NCBI GenBank assembly: GCA_009922705.1
Contig: RFUY01000006.1
Span: forward strand, 1 to 32,294
Direction of reading: 5' to 3'
Source of the DNA: Gammaproteobacteria bacterium
Lineage (GTDB): Bacteria > Pseudomonadota > Gammaproteobacteria > Pseudomonadales > Litorivicinaceae
DNA: 32,294 bases
Shown here: piece by piece, positions 1 to 8,540 of the stretch
How positions within the stretch are numbered: the stretch's first letter is position 1
Layout of the letters: every line of letters starts with the position of its first letter
Translations under genes and position numbers: made by a program
The notes under the pieces: model-generated
Database searches by the model: none
Told to the model about the DNA's origin: nothing
The model's input: only the letters and a program-made list of their open reading frames with translations

Positions 1-1602
1 ATGCCAATGGGTCCACCAAGATCCTGGATGGTTGGTGGCCGACTCTAGCCATGCGTCTGCCGTTGAGCCCAGCGTGCCATCGGTCCAGTAATTGCGTTTG
101 TTTTTTGCCGGTGGATTGATCACGCCCGCAATGTGTCCAGAGCCTCCGAGAACGAAAGTGGTGTCGCCACCCAAGAGCTCCGTGCCAATGAAGGTGGTTT
201 TCCATGGCGCAATGTGATCTTCGATTGCGCTGAAGAAATAGGCTGGAACTTTGACCTTGCCAAGGTCAATCCCCTTGCCGCAGCAGGTAAATCCGTCGGG
301 CTTCGCCAGGTTGTTCTCGACATACATCTCACGGATGTAGGTGTTGTACATGGTCGCTGGCAGGTTCGTTGGATCCGAGTTCCAATAGAGAATATCAAAG
401 GGCGGCGGTGTTTTTCCTTTCAAATAGTTGTTCACCACATACGACCAGATCAAATCGTTTGAGCGCAACATATTGAAGCCCAAGGCTAAACTCTTGCCGG
501 ACATGAATCCGTCTTTTTGGATCTGTTGCGCGCGCAGCTCAACCTCGTCCTTGTTCAGGAATATGCCGAGTTGGCCTGGGTCTGAGAAATCTAACAAGGT
601 CGTTAGGAAGGTCGCAGAGCCAATACTGGCATCCCGCTTTTTCTGCATCACACCCATCGCTGATCCCAGAATGGTGCCACCCACACACCAGGCGACTGCG
701 TTGAGTTTCTTCTCACCGGTGATGTCTTTCGTGACGCGGATCGCTTCAAAAATCCCATCGTTGACGTAGTCGTCCCAGCCAATGTCTCGATATTCTGGGG
801 TTGGGTTTGCCCATGAGATCAAGAACACCGTGTTGCCTTGGTCCACACACCATTTGACGAACGAGTTTTCTGGTTGCAGATCTAGGATGTAAAACTTATT
901 GATACAGGGCGGGACGATCAGCAATGGGCGCTTGTGGACCTGTTCAGTGGTCGGCGTGTATTGGATCAGTTCAAACAAGTGGTTTCGAAAGACGACAGAA
1001 CCCTCGGTGACAGCAATGTTTTCACCCAAGACAAACTTTGACTCATCCGTCATGGTGATCCGCCCTTTTTCGAGATCTGCGAGCAGATTTTGAAAGCCAT
1101 CAACAAGGCTCTGTCCCTTCGTTTCGACGGCTTCATGCAACACCTCGGGGTTCAGTGCTGCAAAGTTCGCAGGACTCATCGCATCGATAAAGTACTGTGC
1201 ATAAAACTTCAATTTCTCCTTGTCGGCGCCCTCAACCGGGATCGCATCGGTCGACTTGGACAAGACATCCGAGGTCAGCAAATACGACTGCTTGATGAAG
1301 TCGAAGATGGGATGACTATTCCACTGCTCGGAGTCAAAGCGACGGTCTTTGGGCGGCGTGAAACTGAAACTGCTCTGCATCAGATCGGTCCAAAGTTTGA
1401 ACTGCGTCTGTTGATACTGTGTCACCATCTCAAACCACGCTTGCGGGTTAGTCCAGGGTTGCATCACCAGTTCGGTCCAGACAGAGGTGAGATTTTTTAG
1501 AATGGCCGCTGTGTCTTCAGAACGCATCAGCCCCTGCATCAGGCGCTTACTTTCTGCATTCATGGTTTCGAACAGTTGTTCCGGTGCTTTCTGATCAGTC
1601 AC
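1..1602 (-). CDS. phaC: Class I poly(3-hydroxyalkanoate) synthase, C-terminus cut off by the window edge
   Basis: This enzyme polymerises (R)-3-hydroxyacyl-CoA into polyhydroxyalkanoate at the granule surface. I translated the minus strand by hand because the ORF track omits genes running off the edge. From the GTG at 1602 there are 534 open codons to base 1. The lipase-like box reads AWCVGGT with the nucleophile at Cys306. The other triad residues fit Asp462 (EDHIAPW) and His490 (GSGHIAGVINPP). The segments ILYWNSDPTNLP and PPCINKFYILDL are typical of class I synthases. Class I enzymes are usually about 570-590 residues, so some 40-60 are missing. The GTG start is chosen because AAGGGAG lies 7 bases upstream and no better start is in frame. 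phaB lies 101 bp upstream on the same strand. An aromatic residue two before the catalytic Cys is normal, but Trp there is less common than Tyr/Phe (from memory). Confidence 0.96.
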   Translation of the reverse strand, partial: MTDQKAPEQLFETMNAESKRLMQGLMRSEDTAAILKNLTSVWTELVMQPWTNPQAWFEMVTQYQQTQFKLWTDLMQSSFSFTPPKDRRFDSEQWNSHPIFDFIKQSYLLTSDVLSKSTDAIPVEGADKEKLKFYAQYFIDAMSPANFAALNPEVLHEAVETKGQSLVDGFQNLLADLEKGRITMTDESKFVLGENIAVTEGSVVFRNHLFELIQYTPTTEQVHKRPLLIVPPCINKFYILDLQPENSFVKWCVDQGNTVFLISWANPTPEYRDIGWDDYVNDGIFEAIRVTKDITGEKKLNAVAWCVGGTILGSAMGVMQKKRDASIGSATFLTTLLDFSDPGQLGIFLNKDEVELRAQQIQKDGFMSGKSLALGFNMLRSNDLIWSYVVNNYLKGKTPPPFDILYWNSDPTNLPATMYNTYIREMYVENNLAKPDGFTCCGKGIDLGKVKVPAYFFSAIEDHIAPWKTTFIGTELLGGDTTFVLGGSGHIAGVINPPAKNKRNYWTDGTLGSTADAWLESATNHPGSWWTHWH

Positions 1603-1647
1603 AAGTCGACTCCCTTCGGATTTGGATGAGGCAAAGTGATACAAGCC

Positions 1648-1670
1648 GCACAGTGTATTGTGCAGTGCAA
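1648..1670 (-). promoter_or_regulatory. TGC-rich inverted repeat upstream of phaC, possible PhaR-type operator
   Basis: On the minus strand this reads TTGCACTGCACAATAC followed by ACTGTGC. It holds a perfect GCACA/TGTGC inverted repeat (1648-1663) preceded by a further TTGCAC/TGCACA element. It lies about 46 bp upstream of the phaC GTG and just after the phaB terminator. PhaR repressors of the PHB cycle are known to prefer TGC-rich sites, which makes this a reasonable operator candidate. No phaR gene is visible here, so the assignment is inference. Confidence 0.35.
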
Positions 1671-1695
1671 TAAAAAGAAAGGGGAGGTACTCCCC
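1671..1695 (-). terminator. Rho-independent terminator after phaB
   Basis: Read on the minus strand, a perfect 6-bp stem GGGGAG/CTCCCC with a 3-base loop is followed directly by TTTCTTTTTA. It begins 9 bases past the phaB stop. This suggests that phaB transcripts end, at least partly, before phaC, and that phaC has its own promoter in the remaining 70 bp. Confidence 0.75.
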
Positions 1696-1703
1696 AATCT
1701 TGG

Positions 1704-2450
1704 TTAGAACATATGCTGGCCACCATTGATGGCAAGGTTAGAGCCGGTCACGAAGCCTGCTCGCTCACTGGCTAAAAAGCCGACAGCGTAGGCAATTTCT
1801 TCAGGGTTCCCTAAGCGGCCGACAGGGATCGAACTTGCGATTTTGGCCAAGATTTCTTCACCGATCGCAGCCACCATCGAGGTCATGATATACCCCGGAC
1901 TCACGGTATTGACCGTGACCCCTTTGCCAGCAACTTCCTGCGCAAGACTCTTGGTGAAGCCGTGCATCCCTGCCTTTGCAGCGGCATAGTTGGCCTGTCC
2001 AAATTGGCCTTTTTGGCCATTCACGGAGCTGATGTTGACCACCCGACCCCATTGTTCCTCGAGCATGCCATTGATGACCAAGCGGGTCATGTTGAACACC
2101 GACCTGAGGTTTGCATTCATCACTTGATCCCACTGCTCGAGGGTCATTTTACGGAATGTGGAGTCACGCGTGATCCCGGCGTTGTTCACCAGGACATGAA
2201 TGTTGCCGTATTTCGCGACGATGCCTTCTACACATTGCCGCGCGGACTCTGAGTCAGAGACATCACCATAGGCCACGTCAATGTGATAGCCGGCTTCTGC
2301 CTGTTCAGCGGCCCAGGCCTGAGCCTTGTCGTGGTTCCCGCCGGAGTTGTAGCCGGCGATGACTTGGAAACCATCGGCTGCCAATTCGCGGCAAATGGCC
2401 GTCCCAATTCCACCAGTCCCGCCTGTGACGAGTGCAATGCGCTGTGTCAT
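1704..2450 (-). CDS. phaB: Acetoacetyl-CoA reductase (NADPH-dependent, SDR family)
   Basis: PhaB reduces acetoacetyl-CoA to (R)-3-hydroxybutyryl-CoA, the monomer used by PhaC. The 248-residue length is typical. Visible SDR features are the Rossmann motif TGGTGGIG near residue 9, NNAG (about 88-91), a Ser-Tyr-Lys active site (NISSVNG, then YAAAKAG) and the PG motif (VSPGYIMT). The ending NGGQHMF and the stretch GQKGQFGQANYAAAKAG resemble PhaB more than FabG. The start at 2450 has GAGGAC about 6 bases upstream. It is the first gene of a phaB-phaC pair; no phaA thiolase lies between them. FabG-like ketoacyl-ACP reductase is the alternative, made unlikely by the neighbouring phaC. Confidence 0.93.
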   Translation of the reverse strand: MTQRIALVTGGTGGIGTAICRELAADGFQVIAGYNSGGNHDKAQAWAAEQAEAGYHIDVAYGDVSDSESARQCVEGIVAKYGNIHVLVNNAGITRDSTFRKMTLEQWDQVMNANLRSVFNMTRLVINGMLEEQWGRVVNISSVNGQKGQFGQANYAAAKAGMHGFTKSLAQEVAGKGVTVNTVSPGYIMTSMVAAIGEEILAKIASSIPVGRLGNPEEIAYAVGFLASERAGFVTGSNLAINGGQHMF

Positions 2451-2514
2451 AGTGTGTCCTCATCGAGTTATCGTTGTCTCTAAATTACGAACTGATTCAA
2501 GGACGCAAGCAACC

Positions 2515-2802
2515 ATGACTGACCAAAAGTCGCTTGATCCATTAGTCGCAGTCACCATCGATGCCTCGGGACTCCGCTGCCCTGAGCCCGTGATGTTGAC
2601 GCGTAATGCCCTGCGCAAACTGCAACCGGGTGAGCAATTACGATTGATTGCGACTGATCCATCCACGTGTCGGGATATTCCCACATTGTGTCGATTTATG
2701 GGACATACGTTAGTGAGTCAGACTGAGCTGGATCAATCGTACGAGTTTGTCGTTGCCCGTGCCGGGGAGAGCCCACAGGCGGACAACAGATCCTGCCAGT
2801 GA
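2515..2802 (+). CDS. tusA: Sulfur carrier protein TusA
   Basis: TusA carries persulfide sulfur from IscS-type cysteine desulfurase towards the TusBCD/TusE/MnmA relay for 2-thiouridine in tRNA, and it also feeds other sulfur pathways. The protein has the signature LRCPEPVML with the sulfur-accepting Cys at residue 22, and the tail DPSTCRDIPTLCRFMGH aligns with the E. coli protein. The track lists a longer ORF from 2359, but the family N-terminus is near MTDQKSLD, and AAGGA lies about 11 bases upstream of 2515. At 95 residues it is about 14 longer than E. coli TusA. The extra C-terminal residues lie in the 70-bp tail-to-tail overlap with the DUF3080-type gene. It is divergent from phaB with 64 bp between starts. 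Confidence 0.93.
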   Translation: MTDQKSLDPLVAVTIDASGLRCPEPVMLTRNALRKLQPGEQLRLIATDPSTCRDIPTLCRFMGHTLVSQTELDQSYEFVVARAGESPQADNRSCQ

Positions 2803-3764
2803 CGAATATGGGTAGACATGGCGGCGCTGTATGTGGCGTGGGTCCCGGCAGGCAGTTGGAGGAGTTGATCGAGTCGAGCCTCCAGTGTGTTGGGTAACTC
2901 GAGGGGTTTTGCAATCGGGTTCCACAGCGCATCGAGCGCACGTTGATAGCGTTGAATGTCCGCAAGATGTGGTTGTACCGTCGTCGCAAAATAGGTTGTC
3001 ACGAAGCTTTGTAGTCGGCGTCCCTGTTCTGTTGGTGTCCCGAGGGGACAGAGGGTTGGCTTCGCCAAGCGCTGTGCTTGGACTTCATTGGCCGTGTGTA
3101 GCAGCGTGAGGGTATCGAGCGTTAAACGGCGCAGTTGTCCATGGACACGTGTGGACTCGAGAGTGGCCAATGCGGATTCAAAGGCCGATTTTTGCGCCGA
3201 TTCGGGACCGGTCTTGTCGTCGAGACCCAGCAACGCAAAGCGTCGAACCTCGACGAATGCCACTTGATAGCGCTCCCATGCGTCAGCTAAAGAGGCGTCT
3301 CCAGAATCAAGGCTGGAGTGCAGGGCATCGGCAGTGTCGCTCGCAAAGAGCAGATTCCAGAGCGCTGTTTCTCGATCTTTGGCCTTATTGAGTTGGGCTG
3401 CTTGGAGCCAATCGGGCGTCTCTGGCGTCTGCTCAACGCACGCCGCCAGCCCCACGCTAAGTTCCCACTCGTACAAAAATTGTTGGGACGCCGCTTTTTG
3501 TCGTCCCAGCGATGAGTTGCGCTCTGCAATCAGGGGCACCAAACCGCAGGGCCCGAGCTTAAGGGCTTCTGTGATGGCGATCCGTGTGTCACTCAGAGCG
3601 CGGGGCTTGGGTTGGCTCCTCACAATGGTTTGTGGTGGGAGGTCGGGAGTCTCGAGTTGCAGTATGCGGCTGAGCCGTGAGAGGTACTCCTCAGCATCCA
3701 GTGTCTCCCGGCGCTCGCTGCAACCTGCGAGCACGAGCAGTAGCGCAATCCAGGCTAGACGCAT
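2733..3764 (-). CDS. DUF3080-type lipoprotein of unknown function
   Basis: This 343-residue protein starts with a lipoprotein signal peptide: MRLAWIALLLVLAGCS, with the lipobox LAGC and Cys at residue 15. It should therefore be lipidated and membrane-anchored, with Ser-Glu after the Cys. The remainder is mostly helical. The stretch CGLVPLIAERNSSLGR, followed by a tyrosine-rich helix, recalls DUF3080 proteins of pseudomonads; I base this on memory, not on a search. No catalytic motif is evident. The start overlaps the end of epmC by 10 bp, so the two are probably co-transcribed. Its 3' end overlaps tusA by 70 bp on the opposite strand. Confidence 0.8.
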   Translation of the reverse strand: MRLAWIALLLVLAGCSERRETLDAEEYLSRLSRILQLETPDLPPQTIVRSQPKPRALSDTRIAITEALKLGPCGLVPLIAERNSSLGRQKAASQQFLYEWELSVGLAACVEQTPETPDWLQAAQLNKAKDRETALWNLLFASDTADALHSSLDSGDASLADAWERYQVAFVEVRRFALLGLDDKTGPESAQKSAFESALATLESTRVHGQLRRLTLDTLTLLHTANEVQAQRLAKPTLCPLGTPTEQGRRLQSFVTTYFATTVQPHLADIQRYQRALDALWNPIAKPLELPNTLEARLDQLLQLPAGTHATYSAAMSTHIRHWQDLLSACGLSPARATTNSYD

Positions 3765-4231
3765 GCAGAGAGCGCGCGGAGTACGCGAGCGGCAGTTGGC
3801 GGCATCGATGCTTGTAAGTGCGCTCTGGCGTCTCGGATCTGATCTAAGAAGACGCCAGGATCTGGGCGCCCCGAGAAGTCATCACGACTGGGCGAGAAGG
3901 GCAGGCCCACACACTCGCAGAACAGCCACTCAAGTGCTTGTGGCCGCACTTCGGCCGCTTCAAAAGCCGCTTGTTCGGTGATGGAACGTCCCTCAGGCGC
4001 ATACCAATAGCCAAAGTCGTCTTCGGTCCGTCGTTTGTCGCCAGCCAAGCAGTAATGCGCGAGCTCATGGAGTAGACTTCTCGGGTAATCCGATCGAAAT
4101 TGCAGGCAGCCGGGTTTGCCGTCCCGTGGTGCACGGTAAAACGGTTCTGGATGTCCACCCTCGATCTGCAACTCAGGCAGCGCAGAGTGCAGGATGCGGA
4201 TTAGTTGCGCGCAGTATTCAGCATCAGTCAT
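3755..4231 (-). CDS. epmC: Elongation factor P hydroxylase EpmC
   Basis: EpmC (YfcM) hydroxylates the lysylated lysine of elongation factor P, the last step of EF-P modification. The 158-residue product matches the family in the motif HELAHYCLAG (metal-binding HExxH-like, residues 55-64), DFGYWYAPEGR (72-82), FEAAEVRPQALEWLFCE and VGLPF. The track begins further upstream at 4369, but alignment with E. coli EpmC supports the ATG at 4231 (MTDAEYCAQLIRIL). No clear Shine-Dalgarno sequence precedes any of the candidate starts. The gene is read out of the region shared with the divergent membrane protein gene and overlaps the downstream lipoprotein gene by 10 bp. epmA, epmB and efp are not in the window. 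Confidence 0.92.
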   Translation of the reverse strand: MTDAEYCAQLIRILHSALPELQIEGGHPEPFYRAPRDGKPGCLQFRSDYPRSLLHELAHYCLAGDKRRTEDDFGYWYAPEGRSITEQAAFEAAEVRPQALEWLFCECVGLPFSPSRDDFSGRPDPGVFLDQIRDARAHLQASMPPTAARVLRALSACV

Positions 4232-4244
4232 GGAGATAGTGTAC

Positions 4245-4718
4245 GTGTGGTGGCTCTGGATTGTCGTGGCCATGGTGTTGATTGCCGGGCCTATTTTTTG
4301 GGCGCGTCCGTCGCCGCGCGAGCGCCGGTTAGCCGCGTTACGCAGTGATGCACTGTCTCTCGGCCTCAAGATCTCGACTGAAATTGTCGATCCTTGGACT
4401 GCTGACCGTTTGAAGCAGGCAAAGATCTCAAATTATCGACTCATCACCATCAGTCACGGCCCACGGTTTCGGTTGTGGCGATTTCCAGGCCGAGACACCT
4501 GGACACCGACACCTCAGACCATTGGTCTTTCTGGGCGCGAGGGGCCAGTGTGGGCGTGGATTCAGGACCTGCCGGAGAGCATACGCAGTGTGCAGGTGAG
4601 CGAGACCGGGCTATCTGTCACGATTGATGAGGATATCCCCGGGTTGACGGCATCCGAGATCCATCAGCACCTCCAGGCCCTTAAGGCCTTGGTGCAGGCC
4701 TCAGCGGATGCGGACTGA
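4245..4718 (+). CDS. Small single-span membrane protein, function unknown
   Basis: The protein (157 residues from the GTG at 4245) has one N-terminal membrane helix (WWLWIVVAMVLIAGPIFW), then a basic cytoplasmic-side stretch RPSPRERRLAALR, then a soluble domain of about 120 residues without catalytic motifs. The shape resembles small anchor proteins annotated loosely as YajC-like in gammaproteobacteria, but I cannot name the family. The start is uncertain: GTG 4245 has GGAG about 9 bases upstream, while the ATGs at 4230 and 4194 have no clear ribosome site. The ATG at 4230 would interlock with the epmC start codon on the other strand. topA follows 107 bp downstream in the same direction. Confidence 0.75.
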   Translation: MWWLWIVVAMVLIAGPIFWARPSPRERRLAALRSDALSLGLKISTEIVDPWTADRLKQAKISNYRLITISHGPRFRLWRFPGRDTWTPTPQTIGLSGREGPVWAWIQDLPESIRSVQVSETGLSVTIDEDIPGLTASEIHQHLQALKALVQASADAD

Positions 4719-4770
4719 GTGCCTGGGTTGCGGCTGGCGATAAATTCGTGCTTGCATAAAAAACGACTTT

Positions 4771-4783
4771 GCATTTCAAATGC
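4771..4783. repeat. Perfect short inverted repeat upstream of topA
   Basis: GCATTT-C-AAATGC is a perfect 6-bp inverted repeat with a one-base centre. It lies 43 bp upstream of the topA start in an AT-rich 107-bp intergenic region that also holds TTGCATAAAAAACG. It could be a regulator site in the topA promoter. It is too tight for a good RNA hairpin and lacks a T-tract, so I do not call it a terminator. Confidence 0.4.
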
Positions 4784-4825
4784 GAGGCTTTGAGATTCAT
4801 CTAGATCTGGGACGCCCATTACCCT

Positions 4826-7393
4826 ATGGCTAAATCACTTGTGATCGTCGAATCGCCTGCCAAAGCGAAAACGATCAATCAGTACCTCGGCTCGAACTAT
4901 GTTGTGAAATCGAGCGTCGGACATATCCGGGATTTACCGACTTCCGGCGGGGGTACAGAGACCCGCGCAAAGCCGACCAAAAGCACTGCGCCGAAAGAAG
5001 AGCGGCAACGCGCTCAGTTGATCCGTCGAATGGGTGTTGATCCTGAACACCAGTGGCATGCCCGTTATGAAATTTTGCCGGGGAAGGAGAAGGTTGTCGC
5101 TGAGCTTAAAAAGCTCGCAGCACACGCTGACACCATTTATCTGGCGACTGACTTGGATCGTGAGGGAGAGGCGATTGCCTGGCACCTGCAGGAAACCATT
5201 GGGGGCGATCCGGAGAAATATCGGCGCGTGGTCTTTTCTGAAATCACCAAGTCTGCCATCACTGCTGCTTTTTCAAATCCCTCAAAGGTCAACGTTGATC
5301 GAGTCAATGCCCAACAGGCGCGCCGATTCCTTGACCGTGTGGTGGGTTACATGGTCTCCCCACTGCTATGGGCCAAGATTGCGCGGGGGCTGTCTGCTGG
5401 GCGCGTGCAGTCTGTTGCTGTTCGCCTGGTTGTGGAACGCGAGCGTGCGATCCGGGCCTTTATCCCCGTGGAGTATTGGGAGCTCTTTGCTGATTTGAAG
5501 TCTCAGGCAGCTGAGGCACGATTCCAGGTGGTTGAGTATCAGGGCAACGCATTTAAACCCACGACAGAAGCGCAGTCGATGGCGGCTGTTGCCACCTTGA
5601 CACAGGCTGCGTATCGGGTGCGAGAACGGGAGAGTAAGCCTGGGAAGACGCGTCCCCCAGCCCCGTTGATTACCTCGACACTCCAACAGGCAGCGAGCCA
5701 GCGGCTGGGATTTGGTGTGAAAAAGACCATGACTCTTGCGCAGCGGTTGTATGAGGCAGGTCTAATCACCTACATGCGAACGGACTCGACCTATTTGTCA
5801 CAAGATGCGATTGCGGCGGCGCGCGACTACATTGCTGGCGCCTTTGCGCCTGGGTTTTTACCGGAGACCCCTAATTTTTACGCCTCCCGAGAGAATGCGC
5901 AGGAAGCCCATGAGGCGATTCGGCCGACCAATGTTCATCGTCAGGCGACGACGCTGTCTGGCGTTGAGCGGGACGCCCAACGCTTGTACGACCTGATCTG
6001 GCGTCAGTTTGTGGCCTGCCAAATGACACCTGCCGAGTATCTCACTACCAGTATCCTTGTGGATGCTGAGGGATATGGACTCCGGGCGCGTGGCCGTGTC
6101 ACCACATTCCAGGGCTATCAGGCCGTGCTTCCGGTGCAGGGCAAGGGCGATGATGCGGCGGAATTGCCGAATGTAAAAGAAGGCGATGTGCTGACTCTCG
6201 AGGCGCTCGATCCCATCCAAAAATTCACCTCTCCTCCGGCGCGATACAATGAAGCATCGCTGGTGCGAGAGTTGGAGAAGCAGGGTATCGGTCGTCCCTC
6301 GACCTATGCTGCGATCATCACCACGATTCAAGAACGTGGGTATGTCGAAATGGAAGGGCGTCGACTTTTTGCAACTAAGATGGGCGAAATCGTCACCGAT
6401 CGACTGGTTGAGAACTTCAGTGATCTATTGAGCTATGACTTCACCGCAGGGATGGAAGATTCCTTGGATGGGGTCGCAGAGGGCCAGAAAGACTGGATTC
6501 AGCTCTTGAATGAATTCTATGCCCACTTCAAGGCCAATCTAGATCAGGCTGCGAGTGATGATGGGATGCGGCCGAATACGCCGACCTTGACCGACATTCC
6601 CTGTCCGAGTTGCGCCCGATCGATGATGATTCGGACGGCGACGACAGGTGTCTTTTTGGGATGTTCAGGCTATCAACTGCCGCCCAAAGAGCGGTGTAAA
6701 ACCACCATTAATTTATTGCCCGGTCATGAAGCGGTTCCGGAGGGCGACGAGGCCGAGACCCAGGCATTACGCGAGAAAAAACGGTGTCCACTGTGTGAGA
6801 CGGCCATGGAGGCTTACCTGTTGGACGCCACCCGTAAACTGCACATTTGTGGGAATAACCCAGATTGCACGGGCTATCTGGTCGAGGCCGGCCAATATAA
6901 GCTCAAGGGCTATGAGGGTCCGACACTTGAGTGTGATAAGTGCGGGTCAGAGATGCAGTTGCGAACCGGTCGGTTTGGTAAGTTCTTTGGCTGTACCCAA
7001 GCGGACTGCAAGAACACCCGTAAGTTGTTAAAGAATGGCCAAGCGGCCCCTCCAAAAATGGATCCCATTCCCATGCCTTGGCTCGCCTGCGTGAAAGTCG
7101 AAGACACCTATGTCCTGCGCGATGGGGCTGCGGGACTCTTTTTGGCCGCGAGTGGATTTCCGAAAAATCGAGAGACCCGAGCGCCGAAGGTGGCTGAGTT
7201 GAAAACGGTGGCGGAACAACTTGAAGCAAAATATCGGTACCTGCTCGAGGCGCCCGAGGTAGACCCTGATGGTCACCAGACTGAAGTACGATTCAGTCGG
7301 AAAGCGGGTGAAAGCTATGTGATGTCTGAGGCCAATGGGAAGCCGACCGGTTGGAAAGCGACTTACCAGAATGGACGTTGGGTGACACCCTAA
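4826..7393 (+). CDS. topA: DNA topoisomerase I (type IA)
   Basis: TopA relaxes negatively supercoiled DNA through a transient 5'-phosphotyrosine break. The 855-residue protein starts with the Toprim domain ([14 protein letters not shown], later [13 protein letters not shown]). The active site Tyr316 is in [10 protein letters not shown]. The gate motif [17 protein letters not shown] and the segment [21 protein letters not shown] are also present. The C-terminus carries three four-Cys zinc modules starting near residue 593 (CPSC, CPLC, CDKC pairs), followed by a further topoisomerase C-terminal domain. Length and domain order match the gammaproteobacterial enzyme. The start at 4826 agrees with the family N-terminus. 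The downstream small gene starts on the very next base after the stop, so the two are translationally linked. Confidence 0.98.
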   Translation: MAKSLVIVESPAKAKTINQYLGSNYVVKSSVGHIRDLPTSGGGTETRAKPTKSTAPKEERQRAQLIRRMGVDPEHQWHARYEILPGKEKVVAELKKLAAHADTIYLATDLDREGEAIAWHLQETIGGDPEKYRRVVFSEITKSAITAAFSNPSKVNVDRVNAQQARRFLDRVVGYMVSPLLWAKIARGLSAGRVQSVAVRLVVERERAIRAFIPVEYWELFADLKSQAAEARFQVVEYQGNAFKPTTEAQSMAAVATLTQAAYRVRERESKPGKTRPPAPLITSTLQQAASQRLGFGVKKTMTLAQRLYEAGLITYMRTDSTYLSQDAIAAARDYIAGAFAPGFLPETPNFYASRENAQEAHEAIRPTNVHRQATTLSGVERDAQRLYDLIWRQFVACQMTPAEYLTTSILVDAEGYGLRARGRVTTFQGYQAVLPVQGKGDDAAELPNVKEGDVLTLEALDPIQKFTSPPARYNEASLVRELEKQGIGRPSTYAAIITTIQERGYVEMEGRRLFATKMGEIVTDRLVENFSDLLSYDFTAGMEDSLDGVAEGQKDWIQLLNEFYAHFKANLDQAASDDGMRPNTPTLTDIPCPSCARSMMIRTATTGVFLGCSGYQLPPKERCKTTINLLPGHEAVPEGDEAETQALREKKRCPLCETAMEAYLLDATRKLHICGNNPDCTGYLVEAGQYKLKGYEGPTLECDKCGSEMQLRTGRFGKFFGCTQADCKNTRKLLKNGQAAPPKMDPIPMPWLACVKVEDTYVLRDGAAGLFLAASGFPKNRETRAPKVAELKTVAEQLEAKYRYLLEAPEVDPDGHQTEVRFSRKAGESYVMSEANGKPTGWKATYQNGRWVTP

Positions 7394-7897
7394 ATGTCAA
7401 TCGCCCAAGCGCAGTCGCGCCTTCGTGAGTCACTCAGTAAATGTGGCGCATTGGTGGCGCTGGCGGATCGGGTCGAGACTCGCCTCGACCGACATGCGGT
7501 GGATGAGGCAATTCTTCATCAGATTGGCGCGACATTAGTAGCGCTATGCCAAACCATTGCCGAGTCGCATGGCATCAGCGCTTCGACAGTGCAGGGTTTG
7601 AGTAGTTTGCAGTCAACCTTGCGTGCGCGGCAGCTCACCTCTGTCGAAGCTGATTTTTTGGCGCGCGAGGCCTTAGCTGACGGTGGATGGTGGCCGCTGT
7701 GGCAGTCAGAATTAGAGCGAGTGATGCAGCCCAAACCGCTCGCCAAATCGGCGCCTGCGTATGGCCTGATCGGCTCAGACCGATCTGAGGCTTCTGATCC
7801 GGGATTACTGGCTGCTAGAGACACGCACTATCGAGCGTGGGTTGATGCTCTGCGCGGATTAATTCAGACGGTAGAGTCCACTCTGCTCGAGGCTTAA
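7394..7897 (+). CDS. Small soluble protein between topA and lexA, DUF6586-like
   Basis: This 167-residue protein is predicted soluble and largely helical, with no signal peptide, no membrane span and no recognisable catalytic motif. Its ATG follows the topA TAA without a gap, so it is very likely translated from the topA message. In Pseudomonas-type genomes the position between topA and lexA is held by a small protein of the DUF6586 family. Position and size fit, but I cannot confirm homology by eye. It converges with lexA, and the two reading frames overlap by 4 bp (7894-7897), leaving no room for a separate terminator. Confidence 0.75.
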   Translation: MSIAQAQSRLRESLSKCGALVALADRVETRLDRHAVDEAILHQIGATLVALCQTIAESHGISASTVQGLSSLQSTLRARQLTSVEADFLAREALADGGWWPLWQSELERVMQPKPLAKSAPAYGLIGSDRSEASDPGLLAARDTHYRAWVDALRGLIQTVESTLLEA

Positions 7898-8523
7898 GAC
7901 AGTTGGGTGCGAATCACCCCAACGGCAAGCCCTTCAATCATCAGTTGCTCCGGATCCCGAACTTCAATTGGGGGGTAGGCTGGGTTTTCTGCGATCAACA
8001 GTACGCGTGTTGGCTCAATCCGTAATCGCTTGACGGTCACTTCCCCGTCCACACGCGCAACGACGATGTCGCCCGTATTTGCATCGCGCCGCTTAAGGAC
8101 TGCGAGTAAATCACCATCCAAAATCCCGATCCCTTGCATCGAGTCACCACGAACAGTTAACAGATAGTCTGGTCGTGTGGCGAACAACTGTGGCTGTACA
8201 GGAACAATGCGCTCAATGTGAGCTTGGGAATCAATGGGCAAGCCGGCAGCGACACGACCGATGACGGGGAGGCCAATCTCTTGTGCCTCGGGCTCGTCGA
8301 GGTCAACCAGGCATTGAATGCCACGGGATGCACCATTGTGTAATCGAATCGCGCCACGACGCTCAAGCGCACGTAAGTGGGATTCTGCGGCATTCACCGA
8401 GCGGTACCCTAGGGCAGTCGCAATTTCAGCGCGAGTGGGTGGACGTCCATCCGTGCGGATTGCATCTTGGATCATCTCAAGCACGCGTGCTTGCGCCTTG
8501 GTGAGTCGAATCTCTGCGGTCAT
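7894..8523 (-). CDS. lexA: SOS regulator LexA, self-cleaving repressor
   Basis: LexA represses SOS genes and cleaves itself when stimulated by RecA filaments on single-stranded DNA. The 209-residue protein has the winged-helix DNA-binding domain (RPPTRAEIATALGYRS, then SHLRALERRGAI, residues 27-60). The self-cleavage site Ala93-Gly94 is in GRVAAGLPI, and the catalytic dyad is Ser128 (RGDSMQG) and Lys165 (EVTVKRL). All functional residues are present. The gene lies 22 bp behind argF on the same strand. A near-consensus LexA box ends one base before the ATG, which indicates autoregulation. No Shine-Dalgarno sequence precedes the ATG. Family alignment (LTKAQARVLEMIQD near the N-terminus) still supports this start. 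Confidence 0.97.
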   Translation of the reverse strand: MTAEIRLTKAQARVLEMIQDAIRTDGRPPTRAEIATALGYRSVNAAESHLRALERRGAIRLHNGASRGIQCLVDLDEPEAQEIGLPVIGRVAAGLPIDSQAHIERIVPVQPQLFATRPDYLLTVRGDSMQGIGILDGDLLAVLKRRDANTGDIVVARVDGEVTVKRLRIEPTRVLLIAENPAYPPIEVRDPEQLMIEGLAVGVIRTQLS

Positions 8524-8524
8524 G

Positions 8525-8540
8525 CTGGATAAATTAACAG
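8525..8540 (-). promoter_or_regulatory. LexA (SOS) box of lexA
   Basis: The minus strand reads CTGTTAATTTATCCAG, which matches the gammaproteobacterial SOS consensus CTGT-N8-ACAG at all but one conserved base and has the usual AT-rich centre. It ends one base before the lexA ATG and covers the candidate -10 element. LexA bound here would block polymerase at lexA. Confidence 0.8.

Noticed and set aside
120-1500. Several 60-136 residue ORFs at the left edge on both strands
   Set aside because: They are shadows of phaC, whose true frame is missing from the track only because it runs off the window.
2359-2514. N-terminal extension of tusA in the ORF track
   Set aside because: It lies over the phaB start and has no homology-like character; family alignment supports the ATG at 2515.
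3334-3981. 215-residue plus-strand ORF opposite the DUF3080-type and epmC genes
   Set aside because: It is antisense to two well-supported genes, has a low-complexity Arg/Ser-rich composition and shows no domain or plausible start site.
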